Assembly: GCF_003955735.1 (NCBI RefSeq)
Contig: NZ_CP034464.1
Span: 3,038,001 to 3,102,000, forward strand
Source of the DNA: Undibacterium parvum
GTDB lineage: Bacteria; Pseudomonadota; Gammaproteobacteria; Burkholderiales; Burkholderiaceae_D
Length of the DNA: 64,000 bases
Reading direction: 5' to 3'
This document shows positions 28,310 to 39,362 of this stretch, in pieces; the first letter of the stretch is position 1; every line of letters begins with the position of its first letter. Position numbers and translations under genes: made by a program. Under the pieces are notes generated by a model, which worked only from the letters and a program-made list of their open reading frames with translations, was not told the origin of the DNA and ran no database searches.

Positions 28310-29233
28310 CTAATCCGGATGGGTTTGGCTCATGGCACGGGTCAGCTCATGGTGTCCTTGGGCCAGACCGGTTTCCGGAACGATTTCGCCATCCCGATTT
28401 TTAATGCCTGCCAATTGTGCGGCTAATTGTTCTGCTGCGTCGTCGCCGCGCCCTATCCAGGCACCGCTGGTCATGGTGATATGCGCAGCTTCAAAGCTAC
28501 CGGCACCGGCGCATAAGATGGTACGAGTCGGGGCATTTTCTGCGGTTAGCACCAACATGGCTGGCACCACATCTGAGGCTTGCAAGGCTTGCAGCATGGC
28601 TTCCGGGAATAAATTTTCGGTCATGCGGGTGGCGGCAGTCGGTGCCAGACTGTTCACGCGGATATCGAATTTCGCACCCTCGATAGACAGGGTTTGCATC
28701 AATCCCACCAGGGCCATTTTCGCGGTGCCGTAATTCGATTGGCCGAAATTGCCATACAGGCCAGAAGACGAGGTGGTCATCAGGATACGGCCATATTTTT
28801 GTTCCGTCATGACCGGCCAGACCGCTTTGCAGCAATTGACCGCGCCCATCAAATGTACATCGAGCACCAGTTTAAAATCGTCCAGCTCCATCTTGGCAAA
28901 ACTCTTGTCGCGCAGGATGCCCGCATTATTGATCAGGATGTCGACGCGGCCCCAGGTATCCATGGCCTGCTTCACCATCGCTTCGACCGCAGCAAAATCG
29001 GTGACCGAGGCACCGTTGGCAATCGCTTCCCCACCCATATTTTTGATTTCTTCTACCACCGCCAAGGCAGCGGCTGAAGAGCCGCCGGAGCCATCTCGGG
29101 CGCCGCCCAAATCATTGACCAGCACTTTCGCGCCGCGCTTGGCCAGCGCTAGTGCGTGCTCGCGCCCCAGTCCACCACCTGCTCCTGTGATAATGGCGAC
29201 TCGGCCGGTAAAATCGATATTCGTATGACTCAT
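28310..29233 (-). CDS. SDR oxidoreductase, hydroxyacyl-CoA dehydrogenase-like
   Basis: Short-chain dehydrogenase of 307 residues. The cofactor loop is TGAGGGLG (16-23), followed by the long insertion VNDLGGARDGSGGSSAAA that is typical of the MFE-2/17-beta-HSD type 4 dehydrogenase domain. Catalytic S155-157, Y168 and K172 (YGTAK) are present. It probably oxidises or reduces a 3-hydroxyacyl-CoA or related substrate; the substrate is inferred from family likeness only. The C-terminal 60 residues after the SDR core are also typical of this group. Lies between the sensor kinase and a GNAT gene. Confidence 0.87.
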   Translation of the reverse strand: MSHTNIDFTGRVAIITGAGGGLGREHALALAKRGAKVLVNDLGGARDGSGGSSAAALAVVEEIKNMGGEAIANGASVTDFAAVEAMVKQAMDTWGRVDILINNAGILRDKSFAKMELDDFKLVLDVHLMGAVNCCKAVWPVMTEQKYGRILMTTSSSGLYGNFGQSNYGTAKMALVGLMQTLSIEGAKFDIRVNSLAPTAATRMTENLFPEAMLQALQASDVVPAMLVLTAENAPTRTILCAGAGSFEAAHITMTSGAWIGRGDDAAEQLAAQLAGIKNRDGEIVPETGLAQGHHELTRAMSQTHPD

Positions 29234-29342
29234 TTTTTTCCTCGCGCTGGCTAGTTTGGTGGGTTTGTGTATGCCCTATTTTAGCCTGTAAGACGTCCTG
29301 AATTGAGAAAATTCAAACGGACGTGCTATTTTATTTATAGGC

Positions 29343-29840
29343 TTAGCTTAATTTTTTTTGCATCATGATGGCACCGCCCAGAGAGGGGGCAAGCTGATAG
29401 CCTGCAAATCCTTGCGCTGAATACAGAGCGTGGGCGGGTGTATTGCCTTGCAAGACTTCTAGTGTGATTTTGCAACAATTACGCGAGAGGGCGATCTGTT
29501 CTAAGTGTGCCAGCATCTGTTTGGCGATACCTAGTCCGCGAAAGCGCGCACTAACCGCGATGTCATGAATGTTCAGCAAGGGCTGGCAAGCAAAGGTGGA
29601 AAATCCTTCTATGCAAATACTCAGACCGGCCGCCACCCCATCGACCCAGGCTAAGATTACGTGGATATTCTGGCGTTTTTTTAGTTCACTCACCAAGTTG
29701 GTCTGGCAAAAATCCGAAAGTGCCTCAGCGCCGCCCATAGGATCGCAGGCATAGTCGTTGAGTAATTCCACAACTGCTGCGGCATGGTGTGGATTGTTTA
29801 GATCGGCGTTGACTATAGTGATGAGGCGAATTGCTTGCAT
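29343..29840 (-). CDS. GNAT-family N-acetyltransferase
   Basis: Protein of 165 residues with the GNAT fold: motif A is VSARFRGLGIAKQML with the acetyl-CoA pyrophosphate loop RxxGxG/A, preceded by the NIHDIAV strand and followed by ITLEVLQGNTPAHALYSAQG. The acceptor substrate cannot be read. Adjacent genes (SDR downstream, recG upstream, all leftward) give no functional hint. Confidence 0.87.
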   Translation of the reverse strand: MQAIRLITIVNADLNNPHHAAAVVELLNDYACDPMGGAEALSDFCQTNLVSELKKRQNIHVILAWVDGVAAGLSICIEGFSTFACQPLLNIHDIAVSARFRGLGIAKQMLAHLEQIALSRNCCKITLEVLQGNTPAHALYSAQGFAGYQLAPSLGGAIMMQKKLS

Positions 29841-29903
29841 GGGTGTTCCTGCTTAATTTTTTGAAGGAAATAGGGAGTTGCAGAACTTCAGATTTAAACG
29901 CAA

Positions 29904-31976
29904 CTACACCCGTAAAAATTCTTCTTTTTGCCCCAGCCAGCGCTGCAAATGTGCCTCTACCGTGGGCAGATCATGTTGTAGTAATTCGATGGCGAGTGCG
30001 CGCGCCTTATCGACTAGCCATTGATCGGTCTCTAAGTTGGCGAAGCGTAACATGGCTTCGCCAGATTGGCGTGCGCCGAGAAACTCTCCGGGGCCGCGTA
30101 GTTCCAGATCTTTGCGGGCAATTTCAAAACCGTCGGTGGTTTCGCGCATGGTCATCAGCCTTTGTTTGGCGGTGCCGCCCAGTGGCCCCTGATACAGCAG
30201 CAAGCAAACGCTGGCAGCGGCACCGCGCCCGACCCGGCCACGCAACTGGTGCAATTGCGAGAGCCCAAAACGCTCGGCGTGCTCGATCACCATCAGGCTG
30301 GCATTCGGTACATCGACCCCGACCTCAATCACCGTGGTGGCAACCAGTACCTGCACTTCGTTGCGGATAAACGCATCCATCACCAGTTGTTTCTCGGCCG
30401 GCTTGAGTTTGCCGTGTACCAGACCGACCCTTAAATCGGGCAGTGCTTCCGCCAGCATACTGTAGGTGTCGGTGGCGGTTTGTAGTTGCAGTGCCTCCGA
30501 TTCTTCTATCAGCGGGCACACCCAGTAGGCTTGTTTGCCGTCCAGTGCCGCCGCGTGTACCCGCGCGATCACTTCTTCGCGTCTTTGCTGATCCACCATG
30601 CGCGTCACGATAGGCGTGCGGCCAGGCGGTAATTCATCGATCACCGATACTTCCAGATCGGCGTAATAGGTCATCGCTAATGTGCGCGGTATCGGTGTGG
30701 CCGACATCATCAGTTGATGCGGCACCTGGCCGGCCACGCCTTTATTGCGTAGGGTCAGGCGCTGGCCGACTCCAAAGCGATGCTGTTCATCCACCACCAC
30801 TAAACCGAGCTTGGCAAATTGCACGGTGTCTTGTATCAGCGCATGCGTGCCTATCACCAGTTGTGCTTCACCCGAGGCGATCAGGCTTAAAGCCAGCTCC
30901 TTTTCTTTCTTTTTTAAACTGCCGGTCAGCCAGGCGCTCTTGATCCCTAAGGGTTCTAGCCATTGCGCTAATTTCCGGAAATGCTGTTCCGCTAAAATCT
31001 CGGTCGGTGCCATCAAGACAGCTTGAAAACCGCTATCGATGGCTTGCACCGCCGCCAGTGCCGCAACGATGGTTTTGCCGCTACCTACGTCACCTTGCAA
31101 CAGGCGTTGCATAGGATAATCTTGTTTTAGGTCGGCACGGATCTCGGCCAACACACGCTCTTGTGCCTGGGTTAGCGCGAACGGCAGATTCATTAAAAAT
31201 GCCGCTGACAATTCACCCACCACGGGCAAGGCGGTCGCTCCCTTATTGCGGCGTGCTGCCTGAGCGCGTTTGAGTGAGAGTTGTTGCGCCAATAGCTCAT
31301 CGAATTTCATGCGCTCCCAAGCTGGGTGGCTATGCTCCATCAAACTGTATTGATCGACTTCGGCTGGCGGGTTGTGCAGGAGTTTGACGCTGGCCTCGAA
31401 ACCATCCAGACCGAGTCGGCTCAGCAGAGCTGGGCTTAAGGTGTCTTGCCAATTGACCTTGCTCATGGCCTGCAAGATCGCCTTGCGCAAGACGGTTTGC
31501 GATACGCCTTCACCGGCCGGATACACGGGCGTCAAGGCGGTTGGCAGCGCTGCGCCCTGGTTCACCATCTTGTAGCCAGGGTGTACCATTTCTGCGCCGA
31601 AGAAACCGTGACGCAATTCGCCGCGCGCCCGCACTCTGGCGCCGACTGCCATTTGCTTGGTTTGGCTACCGTAAAAGTTCAGAAAACGTAGCACCACTTG
31701 CGCGGTGTCGTCGGCTATCGTCACCACCAACTGGCGTCGCGGCCGGTATTGGATATCGCATTCTGTGATCACGCCTTCGATCTGCACCATACTGCCACCG
31801 CGCAAGCTGGCATCGCGCATAGAAACGATCTCGGTTTCGTCTTCATAGCGCATCGGCAGGTGCAAGACAAAATCCATATCGCTACGCATCCCTAAGCGTG
31901 CAAATTTCTGTTCCAGCGTGGCGGCTGGCTTGGCCGGACGGGCTTTCTCAGTCTTGCTAGGCGTGGCAGTCGTCAT
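29904..31976 (-). CDS. recG: ATP-dependent DNA helicase RecG
   Basis: Branch-migration helicase of 690 residues that remodels stalled replication forks and Holliday junctions. The N-terminal wedge domain (OB fold, about 60-140) precedes helicase lobes with Walker A GDVGSGKT (295-302), DEQH (396-399) and MSATPIPRTLA. The C-terminal RecG motif region (QLRGRVGRG, then KDLELRGPGEFLGARQSG) is intact. Full length. It reads leftward, divergent from queA across a 311-base gap. Confidence 0.97.
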   Translation of the reverse strand: MTTATPSKTEKARPAKPAATLEQKFARLGMRSDMDFVLHLPMRYEDETEIVSMRDASLRGGSMVQIEGVITECDIQYRPRRQLVVTIADDTAQVVLRFLNFYGSQTKQMAVGARVRARGELRHGFFGAEMVHPGYKMVNQGAALPTALTPVYPAGEGVSQTVLRKAILQAMSKVNWQDTLSPALLSRLGLDGFEASVKLLHNPPAEVDQYSLMEHSHPAWERMKFDELLAQQLSLKRAQAARRNKGATALPVVGELSAAFLMNLPFALTQAQERVLAEIRADLKQDYPMQRLLQGDVGSGKTIVAALAAVQAIDSGFQAVLMAPTEILAEQHFRKLAQWLEPLGIKSAWLTGSLKKKEKELALSLIASGEAQLVIGTHALIQDTVQFAKLGLVVVDEQHRFGVGQRLTLRNKGVAGQVPHQLMMSATPIPRTLAMTYYADLEVSVIDELPPGRTPIVTRMVDQQRREEVIARVHAAALDGKQAYWVCPLIEESEALQLQTATDTYSMLAEALPDLRVGLVHGKLKPAEKQLVMDAFIRNEVQVLVATTVIEVGVDVPNASLMVIEHAERFGLSQLHQLRGRVGRGAAASVCLLLYQGPLGGTAKQRLMTMRETTDGFEIARKDLELRGPGEFLGARQSGEAMLRFANLETDQWLVDKARALAIELLQHDLPTVEAHLQRWLGQKEEFLRV

Positions 31977-32180
31977 GACGTGTAAAATAGCGGGCGTAAT
32001 TAAATAGCGATAAGTGGCGAATAAGCAGTGGAGAATAGTCTGACTTTTGCCTTAAAAGCAAATCTGGCAGGTATTCTTGCTAATAAGAATAGTATTCTAC
32101 TGGTTTTTTATACAGTGTATCGCTTTTGATCATATATTTACAGCGTTTTTCTGGTGTTTTTCCCCTGAATATTTTTTAGG

Positions 32181-32242
32181 TGCGCAATATCCATGCGGTT
32201 TCCAGGGCATTTTCGGCCTGTAGGCCGCATGCAGTATGCGCA
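32181..32242. repeat. REP-like imperfect palindrome (copy 2)
   Basis: The arm TGCGCAATATCCATGCGG (32181-32198) pairs imperfectly with CCGCATGCAGTATGCGCA (32225-32242), 14 of 18 positions. It lies in the 311-base divergent gap between recG and queA. The arms are close to those at 18671-18729, sharing GCGCA, ATATCCATGCG-like blocks. No T tract. The rest of the gap is AT-rich and must contain both promoters. Confidence 0.6.
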
Positions 32243-32287
32243 TCCGCTTTTAGATTTCCTTTTGCCGTATTTTTTTAGATAATTTCC

Positions 32288-34502
<2,215 letters not shown>

Positions 34503-34641
34503 TCCGAATGCTAGAATGTGGCGCTTTGCTGTAAGGATGGACGCTAGACTTTAATTTGGCTGAAACGGCACAATATACGGTGCTGGTGGTCGAATGAGTC
34601 ACATCCGATAACAAATTTTATACAATTACTGGAGCTTTAAC

Positions 34642-34965
34642 GTGTTTATTTCAAATGCATACGCACAATCCTCGCCATTCGGCGCAGGTGGTGATCTGAT
34701 GAGTTTCTTGCCAATTATTTTGATGTTTGTGGTGCTGTATTTCCTGATGATACGTCCGCAGATGAAACGTCAGAAAGAACAAAAATCTATGATGGATGCA
34801 CTGGCGAAAAACGACGAAGTCGTCACAGCCGGCGGTGTCTTGGGTAAAGTGACCAAGGTCGCGGACGCCTATGTCACCATTGAAATTAGCAGTGGCACTG
34901 AAATTCTAGTGCAAAAAAGCGCCATTACCATGTTGTTGCCTAAGGGCAGTATCAAGGCAATTTAA
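34642..34965 (+). CDS. yajC: Preprotein translocase subunit YajC
   Basis: Small inner-membrane protein of 107 residues that associates with SecDF. A single span (about 13-31, MSFLPIILMFVVLYFLMIRP) is followed by the family motif QMKRQKEQKSMMDAL and the domain with VVTAGGVLGKV. The start is a GTG at 34642 with a GGAG ribosome site 11 bases before it; this GTG reading (VFISNAYAQ) matches the family start. A terminator-like hairpin after it (34981-35009) may reduce read-through into secD. Confidence 0.95.
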   Translation: MFISNAYAQSSPFGAGGDLMSFLPIILMFVVLYFLMIRPQMKRQKEQKSMMDALAKNDEVVTAGGVLGKVTKVADAYVTIEISSGTEILVQKSAITMLLPKGSIKAI

Positions 34966-34980
34966 TCAGCACACTGGTTG

Positions 34981-35013
34981 ACGCAGCCTCGGATTTTTTC
35001 GGGCTGCGTTTTT
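34981..35013 (+). terminator. Terminator-like hairpin between yajC and secD
   Basis: Stem ACGCAGCC/GGCTGCGT (34981-34988 and 35002-35009), loop containing six T, then a five-T run. It could end or attenuate the queA-tgt-yajC transcript before secD. Confidence 0.75.
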
Positions 35014-35019
35014 GCATAT

Positions 35020-35061
35020 TTAAGCCAGCTCAATTAAGTCAGCTTAATTAAGTCAGCTTAA
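35020..35061 (+). repeat. 14-bp tandem repeat, three units, upstream of secD
   Basis: Three adjacent 14-base units: TTAAGCCAGCTCAA, TTAAGTCAGCTTAA, TTAAGTCAGCTTAA. The last two are identical and each unit is nearly palindromic. The array ends 37 bases before the secD start codon, in the place of a promoter or operator. Confidence 0.85.
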
Positions 35062-35098
35062 GTCGGCATTTTAAAACCACTACTTATTCTGAACCACT

Positions 35099-37000
35099 AT
35101 GAATCGCTACCCCCTCTGGAAGTACATCATTATCCTGATTGCGCTGCTGTTTGGCGCCTTGTACACTGCGCCGAATTTTTTTGGTAAAGCGCCTGCGGTA
35201 CAAATTAGCAGTGCCAAATCTACCGTCAAGGTCGACAGTGGTATGGTCAGCCGCGCTGAACAAGCTTTACAGCAAGCGGGCGTCAAGACTGAAGGCTTGT
35301 TCTACGAGAATAATGGTGTACAGGGAACGGTACGCGCACGCTTTGCCGATGCCGACACCCAATTCAAAGCCAAAGACGCTTTGGAAAAAGCCCTGAATCC
35401 AGATTTGGCCGATCCTACTTACACTGTCGCCTTCAATCTCTTGTCGAACACGCCTAACTGGTTGCAAAGCATACGTGCCTTGCCTATGGTGCTGGGCCTC
35501 GATTTGCAGGGCGGCGTACACTTTTTGATGCAGGTTGACACCAAGGCGATGGTCGCCAAGCAGGTGCAGAATCTGCAAGCGAGTGTGCGTTCAGTCTTGC
35601 GTGAAAAAGAAGTGCGGCATGCGGGCATTAGCCGCGAAGCCGACGTGGTCAGCATAAAATTTCGGGATGAAGCAACCCGCCTGAAAGCCAAGGCAGTTTT
35701 GCAAGATCAAATGAAGGACGCTAATTCGCTGGAAGTGGTCGGTACTGAGGCCGGTGATTTCTTGTTGCAAGTGAGCATGAAGCCAGAAGCCATGAAGCAA
35801 ATCATGACAGAGGGCGTGAAACAAAACATCACAGCCTTATCCAAACGTGTCAATGAGCTGGGTGTGTCTGAACCTTTGATACAGCAGCAAGGCCCGGATC
35901 GTATCGTGGTCGAGTTGGCCGGTGTGCAAGACGTGGCACGCGCCAAAGAATTGATCGGTAGAACTGCCACGCTGGAAGTGCGTCTGGTCGATGAAACTGT
36001 GATCGGCATGGTCGATGAAAATACTGCCGTACCTTTTGGTTCAGAAATGTTTAAAGTAGGCCGTGGTGGGCCAGCGATTCTGTATAAAGATCCTGTGATT
36101 ACCGGTGACTATATCTCTGGTGCCAACGCCAGTTTTGATCAGCACCAGCAGCCTTCAGTGAGTATCGATCTCAATGGCGATGGTGGTCGTAAGATGCGCG
36201 AAGGTACGCGCGGCAAGATCGGTAAAAAAATGGCGATTGTCTTGTTTGAAAAAGGCAAGGGCGAGTTGCTCACCGTTGCCACTATCCAGGATGAACTCGG
36301 TGCACGTTTTAATATCACCGGCATGGGTTCGACCTCGGCTTCTTCCGATCTGGCTTTGTTGTTACGCGCCGGTTCGCTGGCGGCTCCCATGGAAATCATA
36401 GAGGAGCGCACTATAGGCCCGCAACTTGGTGCCGAGAATATCAAGCAAGGTTTTAATTCAACGCTGTATGGCTTTACCGCGATCTCGATTTTCATGATTG
36501 GGTATTACATGTTGTTTGGTTTCTTCAGCGTACTGGCCTTGTCGTTTAATTTGCTGTTGCTGGTGGCTTTGCTGTCCGGTATGCAGGCGACCCTGACCTT
36601 GCCAGGTATGGCAGCGATTGCGCTGGCTCTGGGTATGGCGATTGATGCCAACGTGCTCATCAATGAGCGTATTCGTGAAGAGTTGCGTGGCGGTGCTACC
36701 GCGCAAGCGGCAATTTCGGCTGGTTTCGACAGAGCCTGGGCGACTATTTTGGATTCTAATGTGACCACATTGATCGTTGGTCTGGCCTTGTTGATGTTCG
36801 GTTCCGGTCCTATCAAGGGCTTTGCTGTGGTGCATTGCCTGGGTATTTTGACCTCGATTTTCTCTGCCGTGTTCGTTTCGCGTGGCGTGGTTAATCTCTG
36901 GTACGGTCGTAAGAAAAAACTCAACTCTGTATCAATAGGACAAATCTGGAAGCCGACCGCAACCACCGAACAATCCGCAGTTGCAGTGCGCACTGAATAA
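35099..37000 (+). CDS. secD: Protein translocase subunit SecD
   Basis: Inner-membrane RND-type protein of 633 residues that with SecF uses the proton motive force to aid late steps of Sec export. An N-terminal span (about 8-26), a large periplasmic P1 domain and five C-terminal spans are visible. The conserved GLDLQGGVHFLMQVD motif follows the first region, and the channel region has LNLLLLVALLSGMQATLTLPG and DANVLINERIREELRGG. SecF starts 14 bases after the stop. Confidence 0.97.
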   Translation: MNRYPLWKYIIILIALLFGALYTAPNFFGKAPAVQISSAKSTVKVDSGMVSRAEQALQQAGVKTEGLFYENNGVQGTVRARFADADTQFKAKDALEKALNPDLADPTYTVAFNLLSNTPNWLQSIRALPMVLGLDLQGGVHFLMQVDTKAMVAKQVQNLQASVRSVLREKEVRHAGISREADVVSIKFRDEATRLKAKAVLQDQMKDANSLEVVGTEAGDFLLQVSMKPEAMKQIMTEGVKQNITALSKRVNELGVSEPLIQQQGPDRIVVELAGVQDVARAKELIGRTATLEVRLVDETVIGMVDENTAVPFGSEMFKVGRGGPAILYKDPVITGDYISGANASFDQHQQPSVSIDLNGDGGRKMREGTRGKIGKKMAIVLFEKGKGELLTVATIQDELGARFNITGMGSTSASSDLALLLRAGSLAAPMEIIEERTIGPQLGAENIKQGFNSTLYGFTAISIFMIGYYMLFGFFSVLALSFNLLLLVALLSGMQATLTLPGMAAIALALGMAIDANVLINERIREELRGGATAQAAISAGFDRAWATILDSNVTTLIVGLALLMFGSGPIKGFAVVHCLGILTSIFSAVFVSRGVVNLWYGRKKKLNSVSIGQIWKPTATTEQSAVAVRTE

Positions 37001-37014
37001 AAGAGAGCTTCATC

Positions 37015-37953
37015 ATGGAATTATTTAGGATTAAAAAAGACATTCCCTTCATGCGCCATGCGCTGATTTTTAATGTCGTTTCCGCGTTAACCTTCGTTGC
37101 TGCAGTATTTTTTCTACTGCATAGAGGTCTGCATTTATCGGTAGAGTTTACCGGTGGTACCTTGATGGAAGTGAGTTATAGCAAGCCCGCCAATCTGGAA
37201 AACGTGCGTAAGACTATCGATAGTTTGGGGATCGCTGACGCCAACGTACAAAGTTTTGGCGAAGCCTCAAGGGTATTGATACGTTTGCCGGTAGATAAGG
37301 CACTGACCACGGCACAGCAAGGCGATAAAGTATTTAATGCTTTGCTGGCCAAGGATGCTGACGTCAAAAAACAGAGTGTTTCCTTCGTCGGTCCACAAGT
37401 GGGTGATGAGTTGGCGCATGATGGTCTGCGCGCCTTGCTGATGGTGATCGTTGGCGTGATGGCGTATCTGGCGCTGCGTTTCGAATGGAAATACGCAGTC
37501 GCTGCGATCATCGCCAACTTGCATGACGTGGTGATCATCCTGGGTTTCTTTGCCTTCTTCCAATGGGAATTTAATCTCTCGGTACTGGCAGCGGTGTTGG
37601 CGGTATTGGGTTATTCGGTGAACGAATCAGTGGTTATTTTCGATCGTATCCGTGAAAATTTCCGCAAGCAGCGCAAGACTTCGGTGACCGAGGTGATCGA
37701 CAATGCCATTACCAGCACTATTTCACGTACTGTGATTACGCATGGCTGTACCCAGATCATGGTGTTGTCGATGTTGTTAATTGGCGGACCTACTTTGCAC
37801 GGCTTCGCAATCGCCTTGACGATAGGTATCTTGTTCGGTATCTATTCTTCGGTGTTCGTGGCGGCAGCGATTGCCATGTGGCTGGGCGTGAAGCGTGAAG
37901 ATTTGATCAAGCCTATCAAAGAAAAAGATGATACCGATGGCGCTGTGGTGTAA
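37015..37953 (+). CDS. secF: Protein translocase subunit SecF
   Basis: Partner of SecD, 312 residues, six membrane spans. Family marks are the VEFTGGTLMEV strand after span 1, LAVLGYSVNESVVIFDRIRE with the conserved acidic residues in span 4/5, and TSTISRTVITHGCTQIMVL. Last gene of the yajC-secD-secF run; a strong terminator follows at 38003-38030. Confidence 0.97.
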   Translation: MELFRIKKDIPFMRHALIFNVVSALTFVAAVFFLLHRGLHLSVEFTGGTLMEVSYSKPANLENVRKTIDSLGIADANVQSFGEASRVLIRLPVDKALTTAQQGDKVFNALLAKDADVKKQSVSFVGPQVGDELAHDGLRALLMVIVGVMAYLALRFEWKYAVAAIIANLHDVVIILGFFAFFQWEFNLSVLAAVLAVLGYSVNESVVIFDRIRENFRKQRKTSVTEVIDNAITSTISRTVITHGCTQIMVLSMLLIGGPTLHGFAIALTIGILFGIYSSVFVAAAIAMWLGVKREDLIKPIKEKDDTDGAVV

Positions 37954-38002
37954 ATAAGCACTAGAAACTAAGACTTAGTTTAGTAACATAAAGTATAAAA
38001 AG

Positions 38003-38030
38003 AAAAAGCCAGCCTGTGTGCTGGCTTTTT
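38003..38030 (+). terminator. Rho-independent terminator after secF
   Basis: Perfect 11-bp stem AAAAAGCCAGC/GCTGGCTTTTT with a six-base loop and a T-rich tail. Stem core matches that of the terminator at 6069-6101. Confidence 0.88.
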
Positions 38031-38123
38031 CTTTGTTAGGATCTTGCCTTGGTAGAACTTTTGCATAACATTCCGGTCTAAACAGCTCAAAATGGCACAG
38101 CGCCGGTACAGGATAATTATAAG

Positions 38124-39362
38124 ATGAGTAAATTACGAAATTTCACGATCACGGCTGTGCTTGTGGCAGTCGCCGGTGCTGGCTACTACGGCACACGTAC
38201 ACCCGAGGGTGGCGCTGCGGCAGATAAAAATATGCCCGGGAAAAATCTGGTTGGCGGCCCTAACAATAAACCGGTCAGCGTCACGACGGCAGTGGCCGAG
38301 CAGCGCGATTACCCATTGTTACTGAGCGCCAACGGTCTTATTTCTGCACTCAATACGGTCGAAGTGCGGGCTCAGGTTAATAGCACGGTGAGCAAGGTAA
38401 ATATCAAAGAAGGACAGTTTGTACGCACTGGTGAGCTCTTGTTTACTTTGGATAGCCGTATTGATGAGGTGAATCTGGCCAAAGCGCAAGCGCAATTGGA
38501 CAAAGACATGGCGACGCTGGCCGATAATCTGCGCAATCTGGAGCGCAATAAAGACCTGTTCTCGAAAAAATTTCTGGCGCAAAGTGTCGTCGATGCCAGT
38601 CAGACTGCAGTGCAGGCACAGCAAGCTGTAATCGCGTCGGATAAGGCGGCGATCGCTGCCGCGCGGGTGGCACTCGGCTACAATAAAATCCTCGCTCCCA
38701 GCGCTGGACGTACCGGCGCTATCAATGTTTTTACTGGATCTTCGGTGCAGGCCAATGCGAGTGGCGTTGCGCTGCTAACGATTACGCAGATGGACCCGAT
38801 CGCCATCACCTTCCCACTGCCTCAGCGCAATTTGCAAGACGCTTTAGAGAGCATGAAACGTAGCGATAGCTTTGTGCTGGCGCGTTTGCCGGATGGGCAG
38901 AGCCAATTTAAGGGGCGCTTGCAATTTGTCGATAATATGGTGGATGCGGCCTCTGGCACGGTCAAAGTAAAAGCGGTGTTTGAGAATAAAGAAATGAAAT
39001 TGTGGCCAGGTGCCTACGCGAATGTAGAACTGAGCGTGTTGACCTTGAAAGACGCTATCGTGGTGCCGCAAGACGCCATCATCATAGGACCGAAAGAGAA
39101 GTCTGTGTATATCGTTGATGCGGAAGGCAAGGCCGCCATGCGCAAGGTCAATTTGCTGCATAGCTATGGCAAGGATGCTGTGGTAAGTGGAATCGTTGCG
39201 GGTACCAAAGTTATTTTGGATGGCAAGCAAAATCTTCGCCCCGGTATGCAGGTCAAGGAAAGAGGCGCCGATGCCAAGGTGGAAAATAAGGTAGACAATA
39301 AGGCGGGTTCCAAGCCTGAACCTAAGCCCGCTTCTAGTGCTGCCAGCGCGAGCGCATCATGA
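38124..39362 (+). CDS. RND efflux pump periplasmic adaptor (MFP)
   Basis: Membrane-fusion protein of 412 residues, the periplasmic link of a tripartite efflux pump. An uncleaved or lipoprotein-free N-terminal anchor (about 7-23) is followed by the split lipoyl domain (EVRAQVNSTVSKVNIKEGQF and LGYNKILAPSAGRTG), a helical hairpin (about 112-168), a beta-barrel and the membrane-proximal domain (KDAIVVPQDAIIIG). The last 35 residues are a low-complexity tail rich in K, P, A and S. Of the MdtA/AcrA type. It overlaps the permease gene by 4 bases (ATGA). Confidence 0.92.
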   Translation: MSKLRNFTITAVLVAVAGAGYYGTRTPEGGAAADKNMPGKNLVGGPNNKPVSVTTAVAEQRDYPLLLSANGLISALNTVEVRAQVNSTVSKVNIKEGQFVRTGELLFTLDSRIDEVNLAKAQAQLDKDMATLADNLRNLERNKDLFSKKFLAQSVVDASQTAVQAQQAVIASDKAAIAAARVALGYNKILAPSAGRTGAINVFTGSSVQANASGVALLTITQMDPIAITFPLPQRNLQDALESMKRSDSFVLARLPDGQSQFKGRLQFVDNMVDAASGTVKVKAVFENKEMKLWPGAYANVELSVLTLKDAIVVPQDAIIIGPKEKSVYIVDAEGKAAMRKVNLLHSYGKDAVVSGIVAGTKVILDGKQNLRPGMQVKERGADAKVENKVDNKAGSKPEPKPASSAASASAS

